A DNA stretch of 64,000 nucleotides from contig JAEZTL010000006.1 of NCBI GenBank assembly GCA_023421395.1, positions 62,001 to 126,000 on the forward strand, written 5' to 3'. Source of the stretch: Bacillota bacterium (GTDB taxonomy: Bacteria > Bacillota > Clostridia > Christensenellales > Aristaeellaceae). Below, piece by piece: positions 1-8,448 of this stretch. The position numbers and the translations under genes are program-made. Below the pieces are notes generated by a model. It searched no databases. It saw only the letters and a list, made by a program, of their open reading frames with translations, and had not been told where the DNA came from. Each line of letters opens with the position of its first letter. The first letter of the stretch is position 1.

Positions 1-214
1 TGATGTTCTTCAGGTCGAAATAGCGGCGCAGTTTGCCGGTCGCCACATGGTGGTAGGTCACGCCCTTGATGGGTTCGACCAGCCTGCGCTCAATGCCATC
101 GGCGGTGCCGACGTAATGCACGTCCCAGCCCTCTTTGAGCAGGGACGGAATCAGCGCCAGGTTGGGCGTCACGTGGCCCGCGGTTCCGCCGCCGGTCAAA
201 ACGATGCGCTTCAA
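1..214 (-). CDS. murG: MurG, N-terminal part (cut by window edge)
   Basis: UDP-GlcNAc:undecaprenyl-pyrophosphoryl-MurNAc-pentapeptide GlcNAc transferase, which makes lipid II on the inner face of the membrane. The 71 visible residues start with the family signature: KRIVLTGGGTAGHVTPN gives the glycine-rich loop and the GTAGH motif, followed by YVGTADGIERRLV. The start is a TTG at 214, chosen because it opens exactly at the conserved N-terminus and has an AAAGGTGG ribosome binding site about 7 bases upstream. The gene runs off the left edge. It is transcribed divergently from dnaX. Confidence 0.95.
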   Translation of the reverse strand, partial: MKRIVLTGGGTAGHVTPNLALIPSLLKEGWDVHYVGTADGIERRLVEPIKGVTYHHVATGKLRRYFDLKNI

Positions 215-307
215 GGCCGAACCACCTTTCGAAAAATCCCCATACTACAATTATAGCATGACGCGGCCGGACTGCCTTGCAGATGATGTTAAATGAGCTT
301 ATGTTAT

Positions 308-336
308 TTGCGAATTCGGGCCTTTTGGATTATGAT
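308..336 (+). promoter_or_regulatory. Sigma-A-type promoter of dnaX
   Basis: TTGCGA at 308-313 and TATGAT at 331-336 with a 17-base spacer, 35 bases before the dnaX start. It lies in a short A+T-rich stretch between divergent murG and dnaX. Confidence 0.7.
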
Positions 337-370
337 ATAAGAAGACTATTTTCAAGGGGTGAGGCTGGAG

Positions 371-1981
371 ATGTACCAGGCGCTGTACCGCACATGGCGG
401 CCGGAGAAGTTCGAGGACGTGGTGGGACAGGAGGCCATCGTGCGGACGCTGGTGAAGCAGGTGGAGTCGGGCCGCATCGCCCACGCCTACCTGTTCTGCG
501 GCAGCCGCGGTACCGGCAAGACCACCACGGCCAAGATTCTGGCCCGCGCCATCAACTGCGCCCGCCCGCTGCCCGGCGCCGACCCCTGCGGAACCTGCGA
601 CGCCTGCCAGTCCATTCTGGAGGAGCGGGCGATGGACGTGGTGGAGATTGACGCCGCCTCCAACAACGGCGTGGATGAGATCCGCGACCTGCGCGAGAAG
701 ATCCAGTACCCGCCGTCGGTGGGGCGCTACAAAGTATACATCGTCGACGAGGTGCACATGCTCTCCTCCGGCGCGTTCAACGCGCTTTTGAAGACGCTGG
801 AGGAGCCGCCCGCCCACGCGGTGTTCATCCTGGCCACCACCGAGCCGCAGAAGCTGCCCGCTACGATTCTCTCCCGCTGCCAGCGGTTCGATTTCCGCCG
901 CATCCCCGCGAGGCTCATCGAGGAGCGGCTGAAAGTGGTGATCGAAGCCTCCGGCGCCGCCGCCGAGGACGAGGCGGTTCAGCTGATCGCCAGGTCCGCC
1001 GAAGGCGGCATGCGCGACGCGCTGAGCCTTCTGGACACCTGCATGTCGGAGGAGAAGCTCACCGCGGCCAGGGTGCGGGAGGCGCTGGGCGCCTCCGGGC
1101 TCGAGGCGATGTACGAGTTCGCGGACGCGCTGATCGCCTCCGACGCCGGCCGCGCGCTGACGCTGATCGGCCGGGCGATGGACGCGGGACGCGACGCGAT
1201 GGTATTCGCCCGGGAGGTAACCGGACACCTGCGCGCGCTGCTCCTGGCCCAGATGGTGAAGGAGGGCCTCGAGGACCTGATCGAATCCACCCGGGAAGAA
1301 GCCCAGCGGCTCGTCCGGCAGGCCTCCTGCGCGAGCGCCGAGGGGCTGACCCGCTGGATGGAGCTTTTCATGCGCGCCGAGGGCGACATGAAATGGATGG
1401 CTCAGCCCCGCAGCGCGCTGGAACTGGCCGCCGTGCGCTGCTGTCATCCGGAGAAGGAGCTGAACCCGGAGGCGCTCTTCGAGCGGCTTTCGAAGCTCGA
1501 AGCGCGGCTTCAAAACCTCTCTTCCGTGCCCTTTGAGCCCACCGCCGCGAAGAGCGCGGCACCCGCAAAGCCGGAAACCGCGCCCGAAGCGCCCAAGCCG
1601 GAGCCGGGCGCGCCGCCGAAGAGCGCCGCGCCCAAGGCGCCGGAAATCGCCGGCGCGGACAGCTATCGAGCGGCCCTTGACATCGTGGCCAGGGAGCAGC
1701 CGCCGATCTTCGGCATGCTCAAGGACGCGGCGTTTCGCGGGGTAGATGGAGACAATGTGCTGCTCGAGCTCCCCCGGGCCCGCGCGTTCTACCGGCAGAT
1801 TCTGGAAAAGGACGACAAGAAGGCGCTGATCGACCGGGCGTTGACGGAAGGCTTCGGCAGACCGGTGGCGGTCCGGTTCGTGCAGGGCGGCGAGTCCGCG
1901 CCCCGGGCCGCGAACCAGCGCACGCTGGAACAGGCCTACGACGTGTTCGGCCGCGACAAGGTGACCGTGCTGGACGAGTAG
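371..1981 (+). CDS. dnaX: DNA polymerase III subunit gamma/tau
   Basis: Clamp-loader ATPase of the replicative polymerase, 536 residues. Visible motifs: Walker A GSRGTGKT (about 44-51), zinc-binding cysteines at about 63, 73, 76 and 79, Walker B-type DEVH (about 126-129), and GGMRDALSLLD in the lid domain. After about residue 400 there is an Ala/Pro/Lys-rich linker, then a C-terminal domain of the tau type. The start is ATG 371 (MYQALYRTWRP, the usual DnaX N-terminus); an in-frame GTG at 359 has no ribosome binding site of its own, while GGTGAGGCTGGAG precedes 371. The yaaK/recR genes that often follow dnaX in Firmicutes are not here. Confidence 0.97.
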   Translation: MYQALYRTWRPEKFEDVVGQEAIVRTLVKQVESGRIAHAYLFCGSRGTGKTTTAKILARAINCARPLPGADPCGTCDACQSILEERAMDVVEIDAASNNGVDEIRDLREKIQYPPSVGRYKVYIVDEVHMLSSGAFNALLKTLEEPPAHAVFILATTEPQKLPATILSRCQRFDFRRIPARLIEERLKVVIEASGAAAEDEAVQLIARSAEGGMRDALSLLDTCMSEEKLTAARVREALGASGLEAMYEFADALIASDAGRALTLIGRAMDAGRDAMVFAREVTGHLRALLLAQMVKEGLEDLIESTREEAQRLVRQASCASAEGLTRWMELFMRAEGDMKWMAQPRSALELAAVRCCHPEKELNPEALFERLSKLEARLQNLSSVPFEPTAAKSAAPAKPETAPEAPKPEPGAPPKSAAPKAPEIAGADSYRAALDIVAREQPPIFGMLKDAAFRGVDGDNVLLELPRARAFYRQILEKDDKKALIDRALTEGFGRPVAVRFVQGGESAPRAANQRTLEQAYDVFGRDKVTVLDE

Positions 1982-2025
1982 CCCGGCGAATTCATCATCG
2001 CTTTCTCAGAGAAAAGGCGGACGTC

Positions 2026-2463
2026 ATGCTGAAAAAACTTCTGGACAGGAGCCTGATGTACTTCCTCCTGATCGGCGCGGGCAACACGCTTTTGTCGATG
2101 CTGATCATGTTTCTGCTGTATGAATGGGCGGGATTTGGCTACTGGGGCGCGAGCGCCGCGGCCTTCGCCGTCACCAGCGTCATCAGCTTTCTGCTCAATA
2201 AGAAACTGTCCTTCCGCTACGAGGGGCATGTGTGGGCGGCGGCGCTGCGCTTTGCGCTGGTCATCGCCGTTTGCTACCTGATCGCCTATTCGATGGCTCA
2301 GCCCGCCGCCGCGTGGCTGCTGGAGCGGTTCATGGGCGCGTCTCTCTCCGCCGCGGCCATCGACCGGGCGGCGCTCATCACCGGTCAGGTGCTCTTCACC
2401 GGGCTCAATTATTTCGGTCAGCGGTTTTTCGCGTTTCGGAAGGGCGCGGGGGAGGCACCGTAA
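2026..2463 (+). CDS. GtrA-like four-helix membrane protein
   Basis: Protein of 145 residues with four hydrophobic helices (about 10-32, 38-57, 72-93, 110-132) and the GtrA-family layout: an N-terminal YFLLIGAGNTLLSM helix, FLLNKKLSF between helices 2 and 3, and a C-terminal NYFGQRFFAFRK. GtrA-family proteins are thought to move undecaprenyl-linked sugars across the membrane or assist glycosyltransferases that modify teichoic acids or other wall polymers. It starts 44 bases after dnaX, with AAAGGCGG upstream, and is probably co-transcribed with it. No glycosyltransferase lies next to it, so the substrate is unknown. Confidence 0.85.
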   Translation: MLKKLLDRSLMYFLLIGAGNTLLSMLIMFLLYEWAGFGYWGASAAAFAVTSVISFLLNKKLSFRYEGHVWAAALRFALVIAVCYLIAYSMAQPAAAWLLERFMGASLSAAAIDRAALITGQVLFTGLNYFGQRFFAFRKGAGEAP

Positions 2464-2532
2464 AGCCGCGCCTTCTGACGCCGGCAAGGGGGAGCCGCGC
2501 GCCCTTGCCTCTTTCTTCGGGGAAAATGAAAG

Positions 2533-2571
2533 CATGGAGAGATTTTCGTCCCTCCATGCGCTCTTTTTTGT
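2533..2571 (+). terminator. Rho-independent terminator after the GtrA gene
   Basis: AGCATGGAG (2533-2541) pairs with CTCCATGCGCT (2554-2564) around a short loop and is followed by a run of T. It ends the dnaX-gtrA transcript just before the convergent MFS gene. Confidence 0.8.
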
Positions 2572-2590
2572 GCTTGACCTGAGAACCTGC

Positions 2591-3802
2591 CTAAGCCCTT
2601 TGGCGGGGGTCCCGGAGGGGCCCAGCCTCCGGCGCCGCCCCGTCCCGCCCGTTCAGCGGCTCGCCCCGGAGGTAGGCGGGGGCGAAGGCGATCAGCGAGA
2701 TCAGCGCGATGGCCGCCATCACGCCGAAGGCGGCCTTGAGCCCGATCGCCTGGGCGACAAGCCCGCCGCCCAGATTGCCCGCCACCCGCGCCACGCCGAA
2801 GCCGGAAATCGCCAGCAGCATCTGGCCCCGCGCGCGCAGCGCCTCCGGCACCGTGAGGCTGATGTACTTGGACATGGATACCGTCATCACGATGAAGCCC
2901 CAACCGTGGAGCACCTGGGACGCCATCGCCACCCACACGCTGTCCGTCAGCGCCAGAATCGCCCAGCGGACGGTCAGTGACACGGCGGAGATCAAAAGGA
3001 GCCTGCCGACCCCCAGTCTGTCGAACAGCCGGTCGCCCAGCAAAAGAAATACCGTTTCGCTGCTGGCGGACAGAAAGAACGCCCAACCCAGCAGCGCGGG
3101 GCTGCCCCCGGGCAGCGCGGTGAAGTACACCGGGAAGAACACGTAGAAATAGCCCATGGTAACCTGCATGAGCGTCGTGAGCGCGATCAGGCGCATCAGC
3201 CGGCCGTTTTTCATCAGGACCATCATCGAGGCGCCGCGCTTCTCGCGCGCGTGGCCCGCGGCGCTTGGCAACCAGAACGTTGCGGCGAACACCGCCGCCA
3301 GCGCGAGCGCCGTCATCCAGGGCATGCGGTCCAGGTGGCCGTTGATGAGCTTTCCAAAGAGGATGGAAGACAGCGCAAAGGCGTAGGTGCCCAGAAGTCG
3401 CACCTTGCCGAAGGGCTGCCCGCGCTGTTGCAGCGCCTCCAGGATCACCGAATCACCCATCGGCTGAATGGAGGGGTAGCTGGCGGCGAAGAGGCTCAGC
3501 ACGGCGGCCAGGTACCAGAAGCTGTCGTTTACCGGCAGAAGGAGGATCGCCCCCGCCGCCATGACGCACAGAAGCCGCAGCACGCGGGCGCGGCTTCGGG
3601 CGCGGTCGCCCAGCGCGCCCCAGGCCGGCTGGGTCAGAAGGCTGACCACCGGGACGGCGCTCATCAAAACGCCGATCTGCGCGCTGTCAAGCCCCTTTCC
3701 GGCGAAATACACGGAGATGAAGCCCTGGTAGACTGAATTCGCCGCATAATACGTCATCAAAAACAGCGAAAAGCGCCATGGGTACGCATCCTCGCGCGAC
3801 AT
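2591..3802 (-). CDS. MFS transporter
   Basis: Major facilitator carrier of 403 residues with about twelve hydrophobic segments. The loop between helices 2 and 3 carries GALGDRARSRARVL, a form of the MFS motif GXXXDRXGR. The overall pattern (short N-terminus, YYAANSVYQGFISVYFAGKGL in helix 1) resembles the nucleoside:H+ symporter/sugar-exporter-like MFS group seen in Clostridia, but the substrate cannot be told. The ATG start at 3802 has GGAGGCGG upstream. The gene is monocistronic, convergent with the dnaX unit, and has a G+C-rich tail region after its stop. Confidence 0.85.
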   Translation of the reverse strand: MSREDAYPWRFSLFLMTYYAANSVYQGFISVYFAGKGLDSAQIGVLMSAVPVVSLLTQPAWGALGDRARSRARVLRLLCVMAAGAILLLPVNDSFWYLAAVLSLFAASYPSIQPMGDSVILEALQQRGQPFGKVRLLGTYAFALSSILFGKLINGHLDRMPWMTALALAAVFAATFWLPSAAGHAREKRGASMMVLMKNGRLMRLIALTTLMQVTMGYFYVFFPVYFTALPGGSPALLGWAFFLSASSETVFLLLGDRLFDRLGVGRLLLISAVSLTVRWAILALTDSVWVAMASQVLHGWGFIVMTVSMSKYISLTVPEALRARGQMLLAISGFGVARVAGNLGGGLVAQAIGLKAAFGVMAAIALISLIAFAPAYLRGEPLNGRDGAAPEAGPLRDPRQRA

Positions 3803-3957
3803 CTGGCCGCCTCCTCCCGCCCACGCCTCCGGCGCGGGTCCCCGCGGGATGCCCGCCCGCTTTCGCGCGGACGCCGCGCAAGAAAAGCGGGGCCTCGGGC
3901 ATCAAATGGTATTGTATCGCATTTGGCACAAGAAAAAAGCGAGTTTTCGAAAAACAT

Positions 3958-3987
3958 TTGCGTGCCCCGCGCGTTTGGTTGTATAAT
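3958..3987 (+). promoter_or_regulatory. Promoter of the HAD-hprK-glucokinase cluster
   Basis: TTGCGT (3958-3963), an 18-base spacer, then TATAAT (3982-3987), 28 bases before the HAD start. It stands in an A+T-rich patch inside G+C-rich DNA. Confidence 0.75.
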
Positions 3988-4014
3988 AAACGGGAGAAAA
4001 ATCTGGGGGACGAT

Positions 4015-4842
4015 ATGCCGATACATCTGATCGCGTCAGATCTTGACGAAACACTTCTGAACAAGCGCGCGGAACTGACCGGACGCACGCTGGCGGCGCT
4101 GAAGCGCGCGATGGACGCGGGTGCGCTGGTGGTGCTCTCATCGGGGCGCATGGTCGGGGCGATGTCACGCTACGCCGGGGAAATCGGCGTCAACGCGCCG
4201 ATGATCGCCTTTAACGGCGCGCTGATTTACGGCCTTCGAGAAGGCAGGGCGCTGGCGGCCCGGGAGATCCCGGTGGAGGATGCCCGCGCCGTGGCGAGGG
4301 CCGCGGAGGTCCGGGGGATTCACATTCAGGCCTTCACGCGGGACGATTACTATTTTGAACGCGCGGGCGCCTTCAGCGACCTCTACGCCCGGGGCATTGG
4401 CGGCATCACAGGGCGCTCGACAGGCGTGAAGCTGTCGGAGTGGATCGACGCCCCGCTTTGCAAGCTTCTGATGATCGCGCCGCCGGAGGAAGCCTCGGGG
4501 CTGCTCCGGGAACTGGCGCCGGGGTTTTCCCGCCGCATGGAGATGGCGCTTTCGAGGCCCAACTACCTGGAATGCACCGCGGCGGGCGTCCACAAGGGCG
4601 CGGCTCTCGAGGCGCTGTGCGGCATCCTGAACATCCCGAGGGAGGCGGTGGCCGCCTTCGGCGACAACCAGAACGACTTGTCCATGCTGCGCTGGGCCGG
4701 CAGCGGCTACGCGGTGGCCAACGCGCCGGAGAGCGTGCGCGCCGCGGCGCTCCCCGCGCCCGCCAGCGACGAGGACGGCGTTGCCCAGGTGATTGAACGG
4801 CTCTTGGACGAGGGCGCCATCGCGCCCGCCCCGAAGGAGTGA
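4015..4842 (+). CDS. Cof-type HAD hydrolase
   Basis: Haloacid dehalogenase superfamily phosphatase of the Cof subfamily, 275 residues. Visible motifs: I, DLDETLL with the nucleophile Asp near residue 9; II, SSGR; III/IV, Lys followed by AAFGDNQNDLSMLRWAG. Members of this group dephosphorylate sugar phosphates, flavin or pyridoxal phosphate; the substrate here is unknown. Start ATG 4015 lies just after the promoter and GGGGGAC. Its TGA overlaps the ribosome binding site of hprK, so the two are translationally close and probably one operon. Confidence 0.9.
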   Translation: MPIHLIASDLDETLLNKRAELTGRTLAALKRAMDAGALVVLSSGRMVGAMSRYAGEIGVNAPMIAFNGALIYGLREGRALAAREIPVEDARAVARAAEVRGIHIQAFTRDDYYFERAGAFSDLYARGIGGITGRSTGVKLSEWIDAPLCKLLMIAPPEEASGLLRELAPGFSRRMEMALSRPNYLECTAAGVHKGAALEALCGILNIPREAVAAFGDNQNDLSMLRWAGSGYAVANAPESVRAAALPAPASDEDGVAQVIERLLDEGAIAPAPKE

Positions 4843-4846
4843 AAGC

Positions 4847-5785
4847 ATGGTACCCGTCAAGGAATTTGTCGAGAGCCTGGGGCTGGAGACCATCTCCGCC
4901 GGGAGCGCGCGGGAACTGGCCATTGAAAGCAGCGACATCAACCGGCCCGGCATCCAGCTGACAGGCTATTGGGCTCACTTCGCCCACGAGCGCCCGCAGA
5001 TTCTGGGCAAGGTGGAGATGAGTTATCTGTTCTCGCTGGATGAAGTCACCCGGCGTGAGCGGCTGAGGCAGTTTTTCAGCTACCCGATCCCCTGCGTGAT
5101 CGTGTGCCACAACATGCCGCTGGTGGAGGGCCTGGCGTCGGCCGCGAAGGAGCACGACGTGCCGCTTTTCTCCACCCATGAGGACACCACGCAGCTGGTG
5201 CTGAAAATCATCAACTTCCTCAACAACTACCTGGCCCCGCGCATCACCCAGCACGGCGTGCTGGTGGACGTGTTCGGCAGCGGCCTTTTGATCACCGGCG
5301 AGAGCGGCGTGGGCAAGAGCGAGGCCGCGCTGGAATTGGTCAAACGCGGGCACCGGCTGGTGGCCGACGACGTGGTGGACATCCGCCGCATTTCGTCGAA
5401 CCGGCTGGTGGGCGAAGCGCCGGAGATGATCCGATACTTCATGGAAATCCGCGGCGTGGGCATCATCGACATCGCGACGATGTACGGCATCGGTTCGGTC
5501 ATCCGCTCGAAGTCCATCGACATGGTGATTCACCTGGAGCTGTGGCAGGAGGACAAGGAGTACGACCGGCTGGGCCTCGAGGAGTGCTTTACGCAGATTC
5601 TGGGCGTCTCGATCCCGCGGCTGGTGCTGCCGATCCGGCCGGGCAGGAACCTGGCCATCGTGCTGGAGGTCGCCGCCCGCAACCAGCGCCTCAAGCAGAA
5701 CGGTTTCAACGCCGCCCGCACGCTCAACGAGCGCCAGATCGAGCGCATGCGCTCAGCGCTCGACGAGTCCGGCGACGCAGACTGA
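4847..5785 (+). CDS. hprK: HPr kinase/phosphorylase
   Basis: Bifunctional enzyme that phosphorylates HPr on Ser46 when glycolytic intermediates are high and removes the phosphate when they are low, driving carbon catabolite control in Firmicutes. 312 residues. The N-terminal domain covers about 1-130; the C-terminal domain has the P-loop GESGVGKSE (about 151-159), the general-base region DDVVDIR, and the HprK signature EIRGVGIIDIATMYG (about 200-214). ATG 4847 was chosen over upstream starts because AAGGAG lies 7 bases before it. Neighbours are a HAD phosphatase and a glucokinase, which fits sugar control. Confidence 0.97.
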   Translation: MVPVKEFVESLGLETISAGSARELAIESSDINRPGIQLTGYWAHFAHERPQILGKVEMSYLFSLDEVTRRERLRQFFSYPIPCVIVCHNMPLVEGLASAAKEHDVPLFSTHEDTTQLVLKIINFLNNYLAPRITQHGVLVDVFGSGLLITGESGVGKSEAALELVKRGHRLVADDVVDIRRISSNRLVGEAPEMIRYFMEIRGVGIIDIATMYGIGSVIRSKSIDMVIHLELWQEDKEYDRLGLEECFTQILGVSIPRLVLPIRPGRNLAIVLEVAARNQRLKQNGFNAARTLNERQIERMRSALDESGDAD

Positions 5786-5803
5786 CAGACGGAGGTGACG
5801 CGC

Positions 5804-6763
5804 ATGTTCGCCATCGGCATTGACTTGGGCGGAACATTCATCAAGGCCGGCGTCGTGGACGACGCGGGCAATATCCTCATCAAGGGTGCAAGGCCCACTG
5901 GCGTTGAGCGTGGGCATGAGGCGACCATCCGGGATATGGCGGGTCTTTCGCTGGAACTGGTGGAGAAGTGCGGCCTGACGCTGCAAGACATCGACTCCGT
6001 GGGCATCGGCATCCCCGGAGTGATCGACGATCGCGGCGTGGTGCCGCTGCTGACCAACCTATTCTGGCACGACGTGAAGCTGATTGAGCGCATGCGCGCC
6101 TACATCGATAAGCCCGTCTTCGTGGCCAACGACGCCACCGTCGCGGGCTTCGCGGAATCCATCGCGGGTGTGTCGAAGGGCACGCGCTCGAGCGTCTTCG
6201 TCACACTTGGCACGGGCCTTGGCGGCGGCGTGGTCATGGACGGCAAGCCCTTCGTGGGTTCCCATGGCGTGGGCAGCGAGATCGGCCACATTCTGCTGGT
6301 GCTGGGTGGCGTGATGTGTACCTGCGGCAACCGCGGCTGCTGGGAGCGCTACGCCAGCGCCACCGCGCTGATCCGCATGGGGCGCGGGCGCATGTCCGCG
6401 GAACCGGAGGGCATGATCGCCCGCGAGGCCCGCGGCGATGCCGAGAACGTCACCGGCAAGCTGGTGGTGGACTGTGCCAAGGCGGGTGACCCGGGCGCCG
6501 TGGCCGTGTTCGGCGAGTACGTCTATTACCTGGCGGCGGGCCTCGCCACGCTGGTCAACGTCTACGACCCGGAGGTCATCGCGTTGGGCGGCGGCGTGAG
6601 CGCGGCGGGCTCGTTCCTTCTGGATGCGGTGCGGAAAAAGCTGCCGGAACTGATTTTCTACAAAACCATGCCCTACGCGCGGGTGGAACTCGCGACGCTG
6701 GGCAACGATGCCGGGCTGATCGGCGCGGCGCTTCTGGCAATGCGCTCCGAGAAACCCGCGTGA
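5804..6763 (+). CDS. ROK-family glucokinase
   Basis: Predicted ATP-dependent glucose kinase, 319 residues. N-terminal phosphate loop IGIDLGGTFIKAG, ATP-site motif LGTGLGGG, substrate region SEIGH, and the zinc-binding ROK signature CTCGNRGCWE are all present. It lies 18 bases after hprK with a strong GGAGGTGA before ATG 5804; an upstream in-frame GTG at 5795 overlaps that ribosome binding site and was rejected. Known ROK members also include GlcNAc and allose kinases and repressors. No DNA-binding N-terminus is present, so it is an enzyme; glucose specificity is inferred from similarity and context. Confidence 0.9.
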   Translation: MFAIGIDLGGTFIKAGVVDDAGNILIKGARPTGVERGHEATIRDMAGLSLELVEKCGLTLQDIDSVGIGIPGVIDDRGVVPLLTNLFWHDVKLIERMRAYIDKPVFVANDATVAGFAESIAGVSKGTRSSVFVTLGTGLGGGVVMDGKPFVGSHGVGSEIGHILLVLGGVMCTCGNRGCWERYASATALIRMGRGRMSAEPEGMIAREARGDAENVTGKLVVDCAKAGDPGAVAVFGEYVYYLAAGLATLVNVYDPEVIALGGGVSAAGSFLLDAVRKKLPELIFYKTMPYARVELATLGNDAGLIGAALLAMRSEKPA

Positions 6764-6779
6764 CCCAAAGAAAGGACAA

Positions 6780-7457
6780 ATGGAAATAAAAATGGTCAAT
6801 TTCTCCGATGTGAAAGACAATCCCGCCGTGCATACCTACATCACGGCGGCAAACGACGCGCTGGGCGTGATCGGCTTTACCGAGCACGGCCTGGCCCATG
6901 CCACCAAGGTCTCCGGCTGCGCCGCCTCGGTTTTAAAGCGCTACGGCGGCAGCGAGCGGGAGGTGGAGCTGGCGCGCATCGCGGGCTACATGCACGACAT
7001 GGGCAACATGATCAACCGCGAGTATCACGCGCTCACCGGCGCCACGCTGGCGTTTCAAATTCTCAATTCCATGGGTATGCCGCCCGAGGAGATCACCGTC
7101 GTGTGCGCCGCCATCGGCAACCACGACGAGGGCAGCGGCGAGTCGGTCAACCGGGTGTCCGCGGCGCTGATCCTGGCGGACAAGTCCGATGTGCGCCGCT
7201 CCCGCGTGCGCACGCCCGATACGAACGGCTTCCGGGAGGACATCCATGACCGCGTCAACTACGCGGTGACCAAGTCCTGGCTGGAAGTTTACGACGACCG
7301 GGACGAGATCTGCCTCAAGATCACCATCGATACCTCGATCTGCCCGGTGATCGAATACTTCAAAATCTTCACCACGCGCATGTTCATGTGCAAGGGCGCG
7401 TCGGAGTTTTTGGGGGCCAGATTCTCGCTGACCATCAACAATACGGTTCTGATGTAA
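6780..7457 (+). CDS. HD-domain phosphohydrolase
   Basis: Protein of 225 residues with a metal-binding HD domain: H51 region (GFTEHGLAHATKV), the paired HD in YMHDMGN (about 77), and NHDEGSGE as a further ligand. HD proteins hydrolyse nucleotides or other phosphoesters. The sequence resembles stand-alone clostridial HD proteins of unassigned substrate. The start is ATG 6780 with AAAGGA 4 bases upstream; ATG 6792 is an alternative. It is 16 bases after the glucokinase, so probably in the same operon. It shows no receiver, GGDEF or RelA-synthetase domain. Confidence 0.8.
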   Translation: MEIKMVNFSDVKDNPAVHTYITAANDALGVIGFTEHGLAHATKVSGCAASVLKRYGGSEREVELARIAGYMHDMGNMINREYHALTGATLAFQILNSMGMPPEEITVVCAAIGNHDEGSGESVNRVSAALILADKSDVRRSRVRTPDTNGFREDIHDRVNYAVTKSWLEVYDDRDEICLKITIDTSICPVIEYFKIFTTRMFMCKGASEFLGARFSLTINNTVLM

Positions 7458-7476
7458 CGGATTAAGGAGCGAACGG

Positions 7477-7737
7477 ATGAAACAGGTGCTGTACTTTTGC
7501 CTGGCGGGCTGCCCCTTCTGCCGACAGGCGGAACGATGGATGGAAGAGGTGGTGCGAGAGCACCCGGAATACGCGGCCGTCGAGGTGCGGACTGTGGAAG
7601 AGCGCAGCGAGCGCGAATTCGCCCGCGGATTTGACTATTACTATGTGCCCACCTTCTATGTGGGCGGGGTCAAGGCGCATGAAGGCGTAGCCACCAAGAA
7701 CATCGTCGAATCGGTATACAAAAAGGCGCTGGAATAA
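7477..7737 (+). CDS. Glutaredoxin/thioredoxin-like small redox protein
   Basis: Protein of 86 residues with a thioredoxin fold: an N-terminal strand, the redox motif CPFC at residues 12-15, and YYYVPTFYVGG containing the cis-proline typical of glutaredoxins. CPFC is close to the CPYC of glutaredoxins and NrdH. It probably reduces disulfides or mixed thiols in the cytoplasm. AAGGAG precedes ATG 7477. It is the last gene of the HAD-hprK-glucokinase-HD cluster, 19 bases after the HD gene. The partner reductase is not visible. Confidence 0.8.
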   Translation: MKQVLYFCLAGCPFCRQAERWMEEVVREHPEYAAVEVRTVEERSEREFARGFDYYYVPTFYVGGVKAHEGVATKNIVESVYKKALE

Positions 7738-7837
7738 GCGCCCCCGGGGGCGCCGCGCCGGAGAGACGGGCCTTATTCGGTTTCACGCAATCCGGGTATA
7801 TACTCAAGGCAATGGAGCGCAAAAGGGGGCTTCGCCC

Positions 7838-8068
7838 GTGAAGTGGGAATACGACTTTTACCAGACGGAGTACCTGACGAGCTGGGAGCCGGATCAGCGG
7901 CTGGAAAAGAACCTGAAAAAGAAAAACCGGGACGGCATGACGCCGGCGGAAGTCGTGGATGATTACGGACGGCGGGGCTGGGAGATGGTCTCCGTCGTGT
8001 CCATCAACGGCGGCACGGGCGGCTACACCGAGGCGCTGTTGTTCGTTTTCAAAAAGCCCGCCGACTGA
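7838..8068 (+). CDS. DUF4177-like small protein
   Basis: Protein of 76 residues. The pattern KWEYDFYQTEYL ... YGRRGWEMVSVVSINGGTG ... LLFVFKKP fits DUF4177, small one-domain proteins in which WE or GWE and a C-terminal beta strand are conserved. The function of the family is unknown. The start is GTG 7838, with AGGGGG 9 bases upstream. It is separated from the preceding cluster by 100 bases that include a perfect GCGCCCCC/GGGGGCGC palindrome at 7738-7753, so it may be transcribed on its own. Confidence 0.65.
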   Translation: MKWEYDFYQTEYLTSWEPDQRLEKNLKKKNRDGMTPAEVVDDYGRRGWEMVSVVSINGGTGGYTEALLFVFKKPAD

Positions 8069-8070
8069 CG

Positions 8071-8448
8071 CTACCGCGCCTTGGACAGCGCCATGGCCTC
8101 CCGGACCCAGCCCATCAGCTCCGCGTCCAGTTGGGCCGGGCGATCCAGAATCATGTGGTGCGCGTAGCGGCCCGGGTAGATCTCCACGATTTCGGTGAAC
8201 CGGGGCGAATCGATCCTTCGGTCAAGTCTGAGCGTCAGGACCAGGTAGACGGCGGGGCGGCCGGGGACCGCGCGGATCGGCAGCCACGCATAACCGTAAT
8301 GGCGGGGGAGCCCCAGCGCGATGCCGGAAGATTCCACGCTGTAGTTCCCGTCACCCGAAGCGTCGCAGGCGCGGATCAGCGCCTCGAACAGTTTCCGGGC
8401 GCCGGGCATCCGCTCGAAGTATTTCTCCACCGTAGGGTCGCGCCTCAC
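8071..8448 (-). CDS. DUF5655-like protein
   Basis: Protein of 125 residues resembling the DUF5655 group: RMPGARKLFEALIRA, SSGIALGL, YAWLPI, LTLRLDRRIDSPRF and a C-terminal LDAELMGWVREAMAL. The biochemical role of this group is unknown to me. The GTG start at 8448 overlaps the TGA of the upstream kinase gene (GTGA), and AGGAGG lies 6 bases before it; the in-frame ATG at 8454 touches that AGGAGG and is less likely. It is the last gene of the ECF S component-kinase-DUF5655 operon, so translational coupling to the kinase is expected. Confidence 0.65.
   Translation of the reverse strand: MRRDPTVEKYFERMPGARKLFEALIRACDASGDGNYSVESSGIALGLPRHYGYAWLPIRAVPGRPAVYLVLTLRLDRRIDSPRFTEIVEIYPGRYAHHMILDRPAQLDAELMGWVREAMALSKAR

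Noticed and set aside
359..370. GTG start for dnaX
   Set aside because: It lies inside the ribosome binding region; ATG 371 gives the conserved N-terminus.
7738..7753. GCGCCCCC/GGGGGCGC palindrome as a terminator
   Set aside because: No loop and no T run; it may be only a G+C-rich palindrome.
7776..7804. Promoter before the DUF4177-like gene
   Set aside because: TATATA/TATACT is present but no -35 hexamer at a proper distance.
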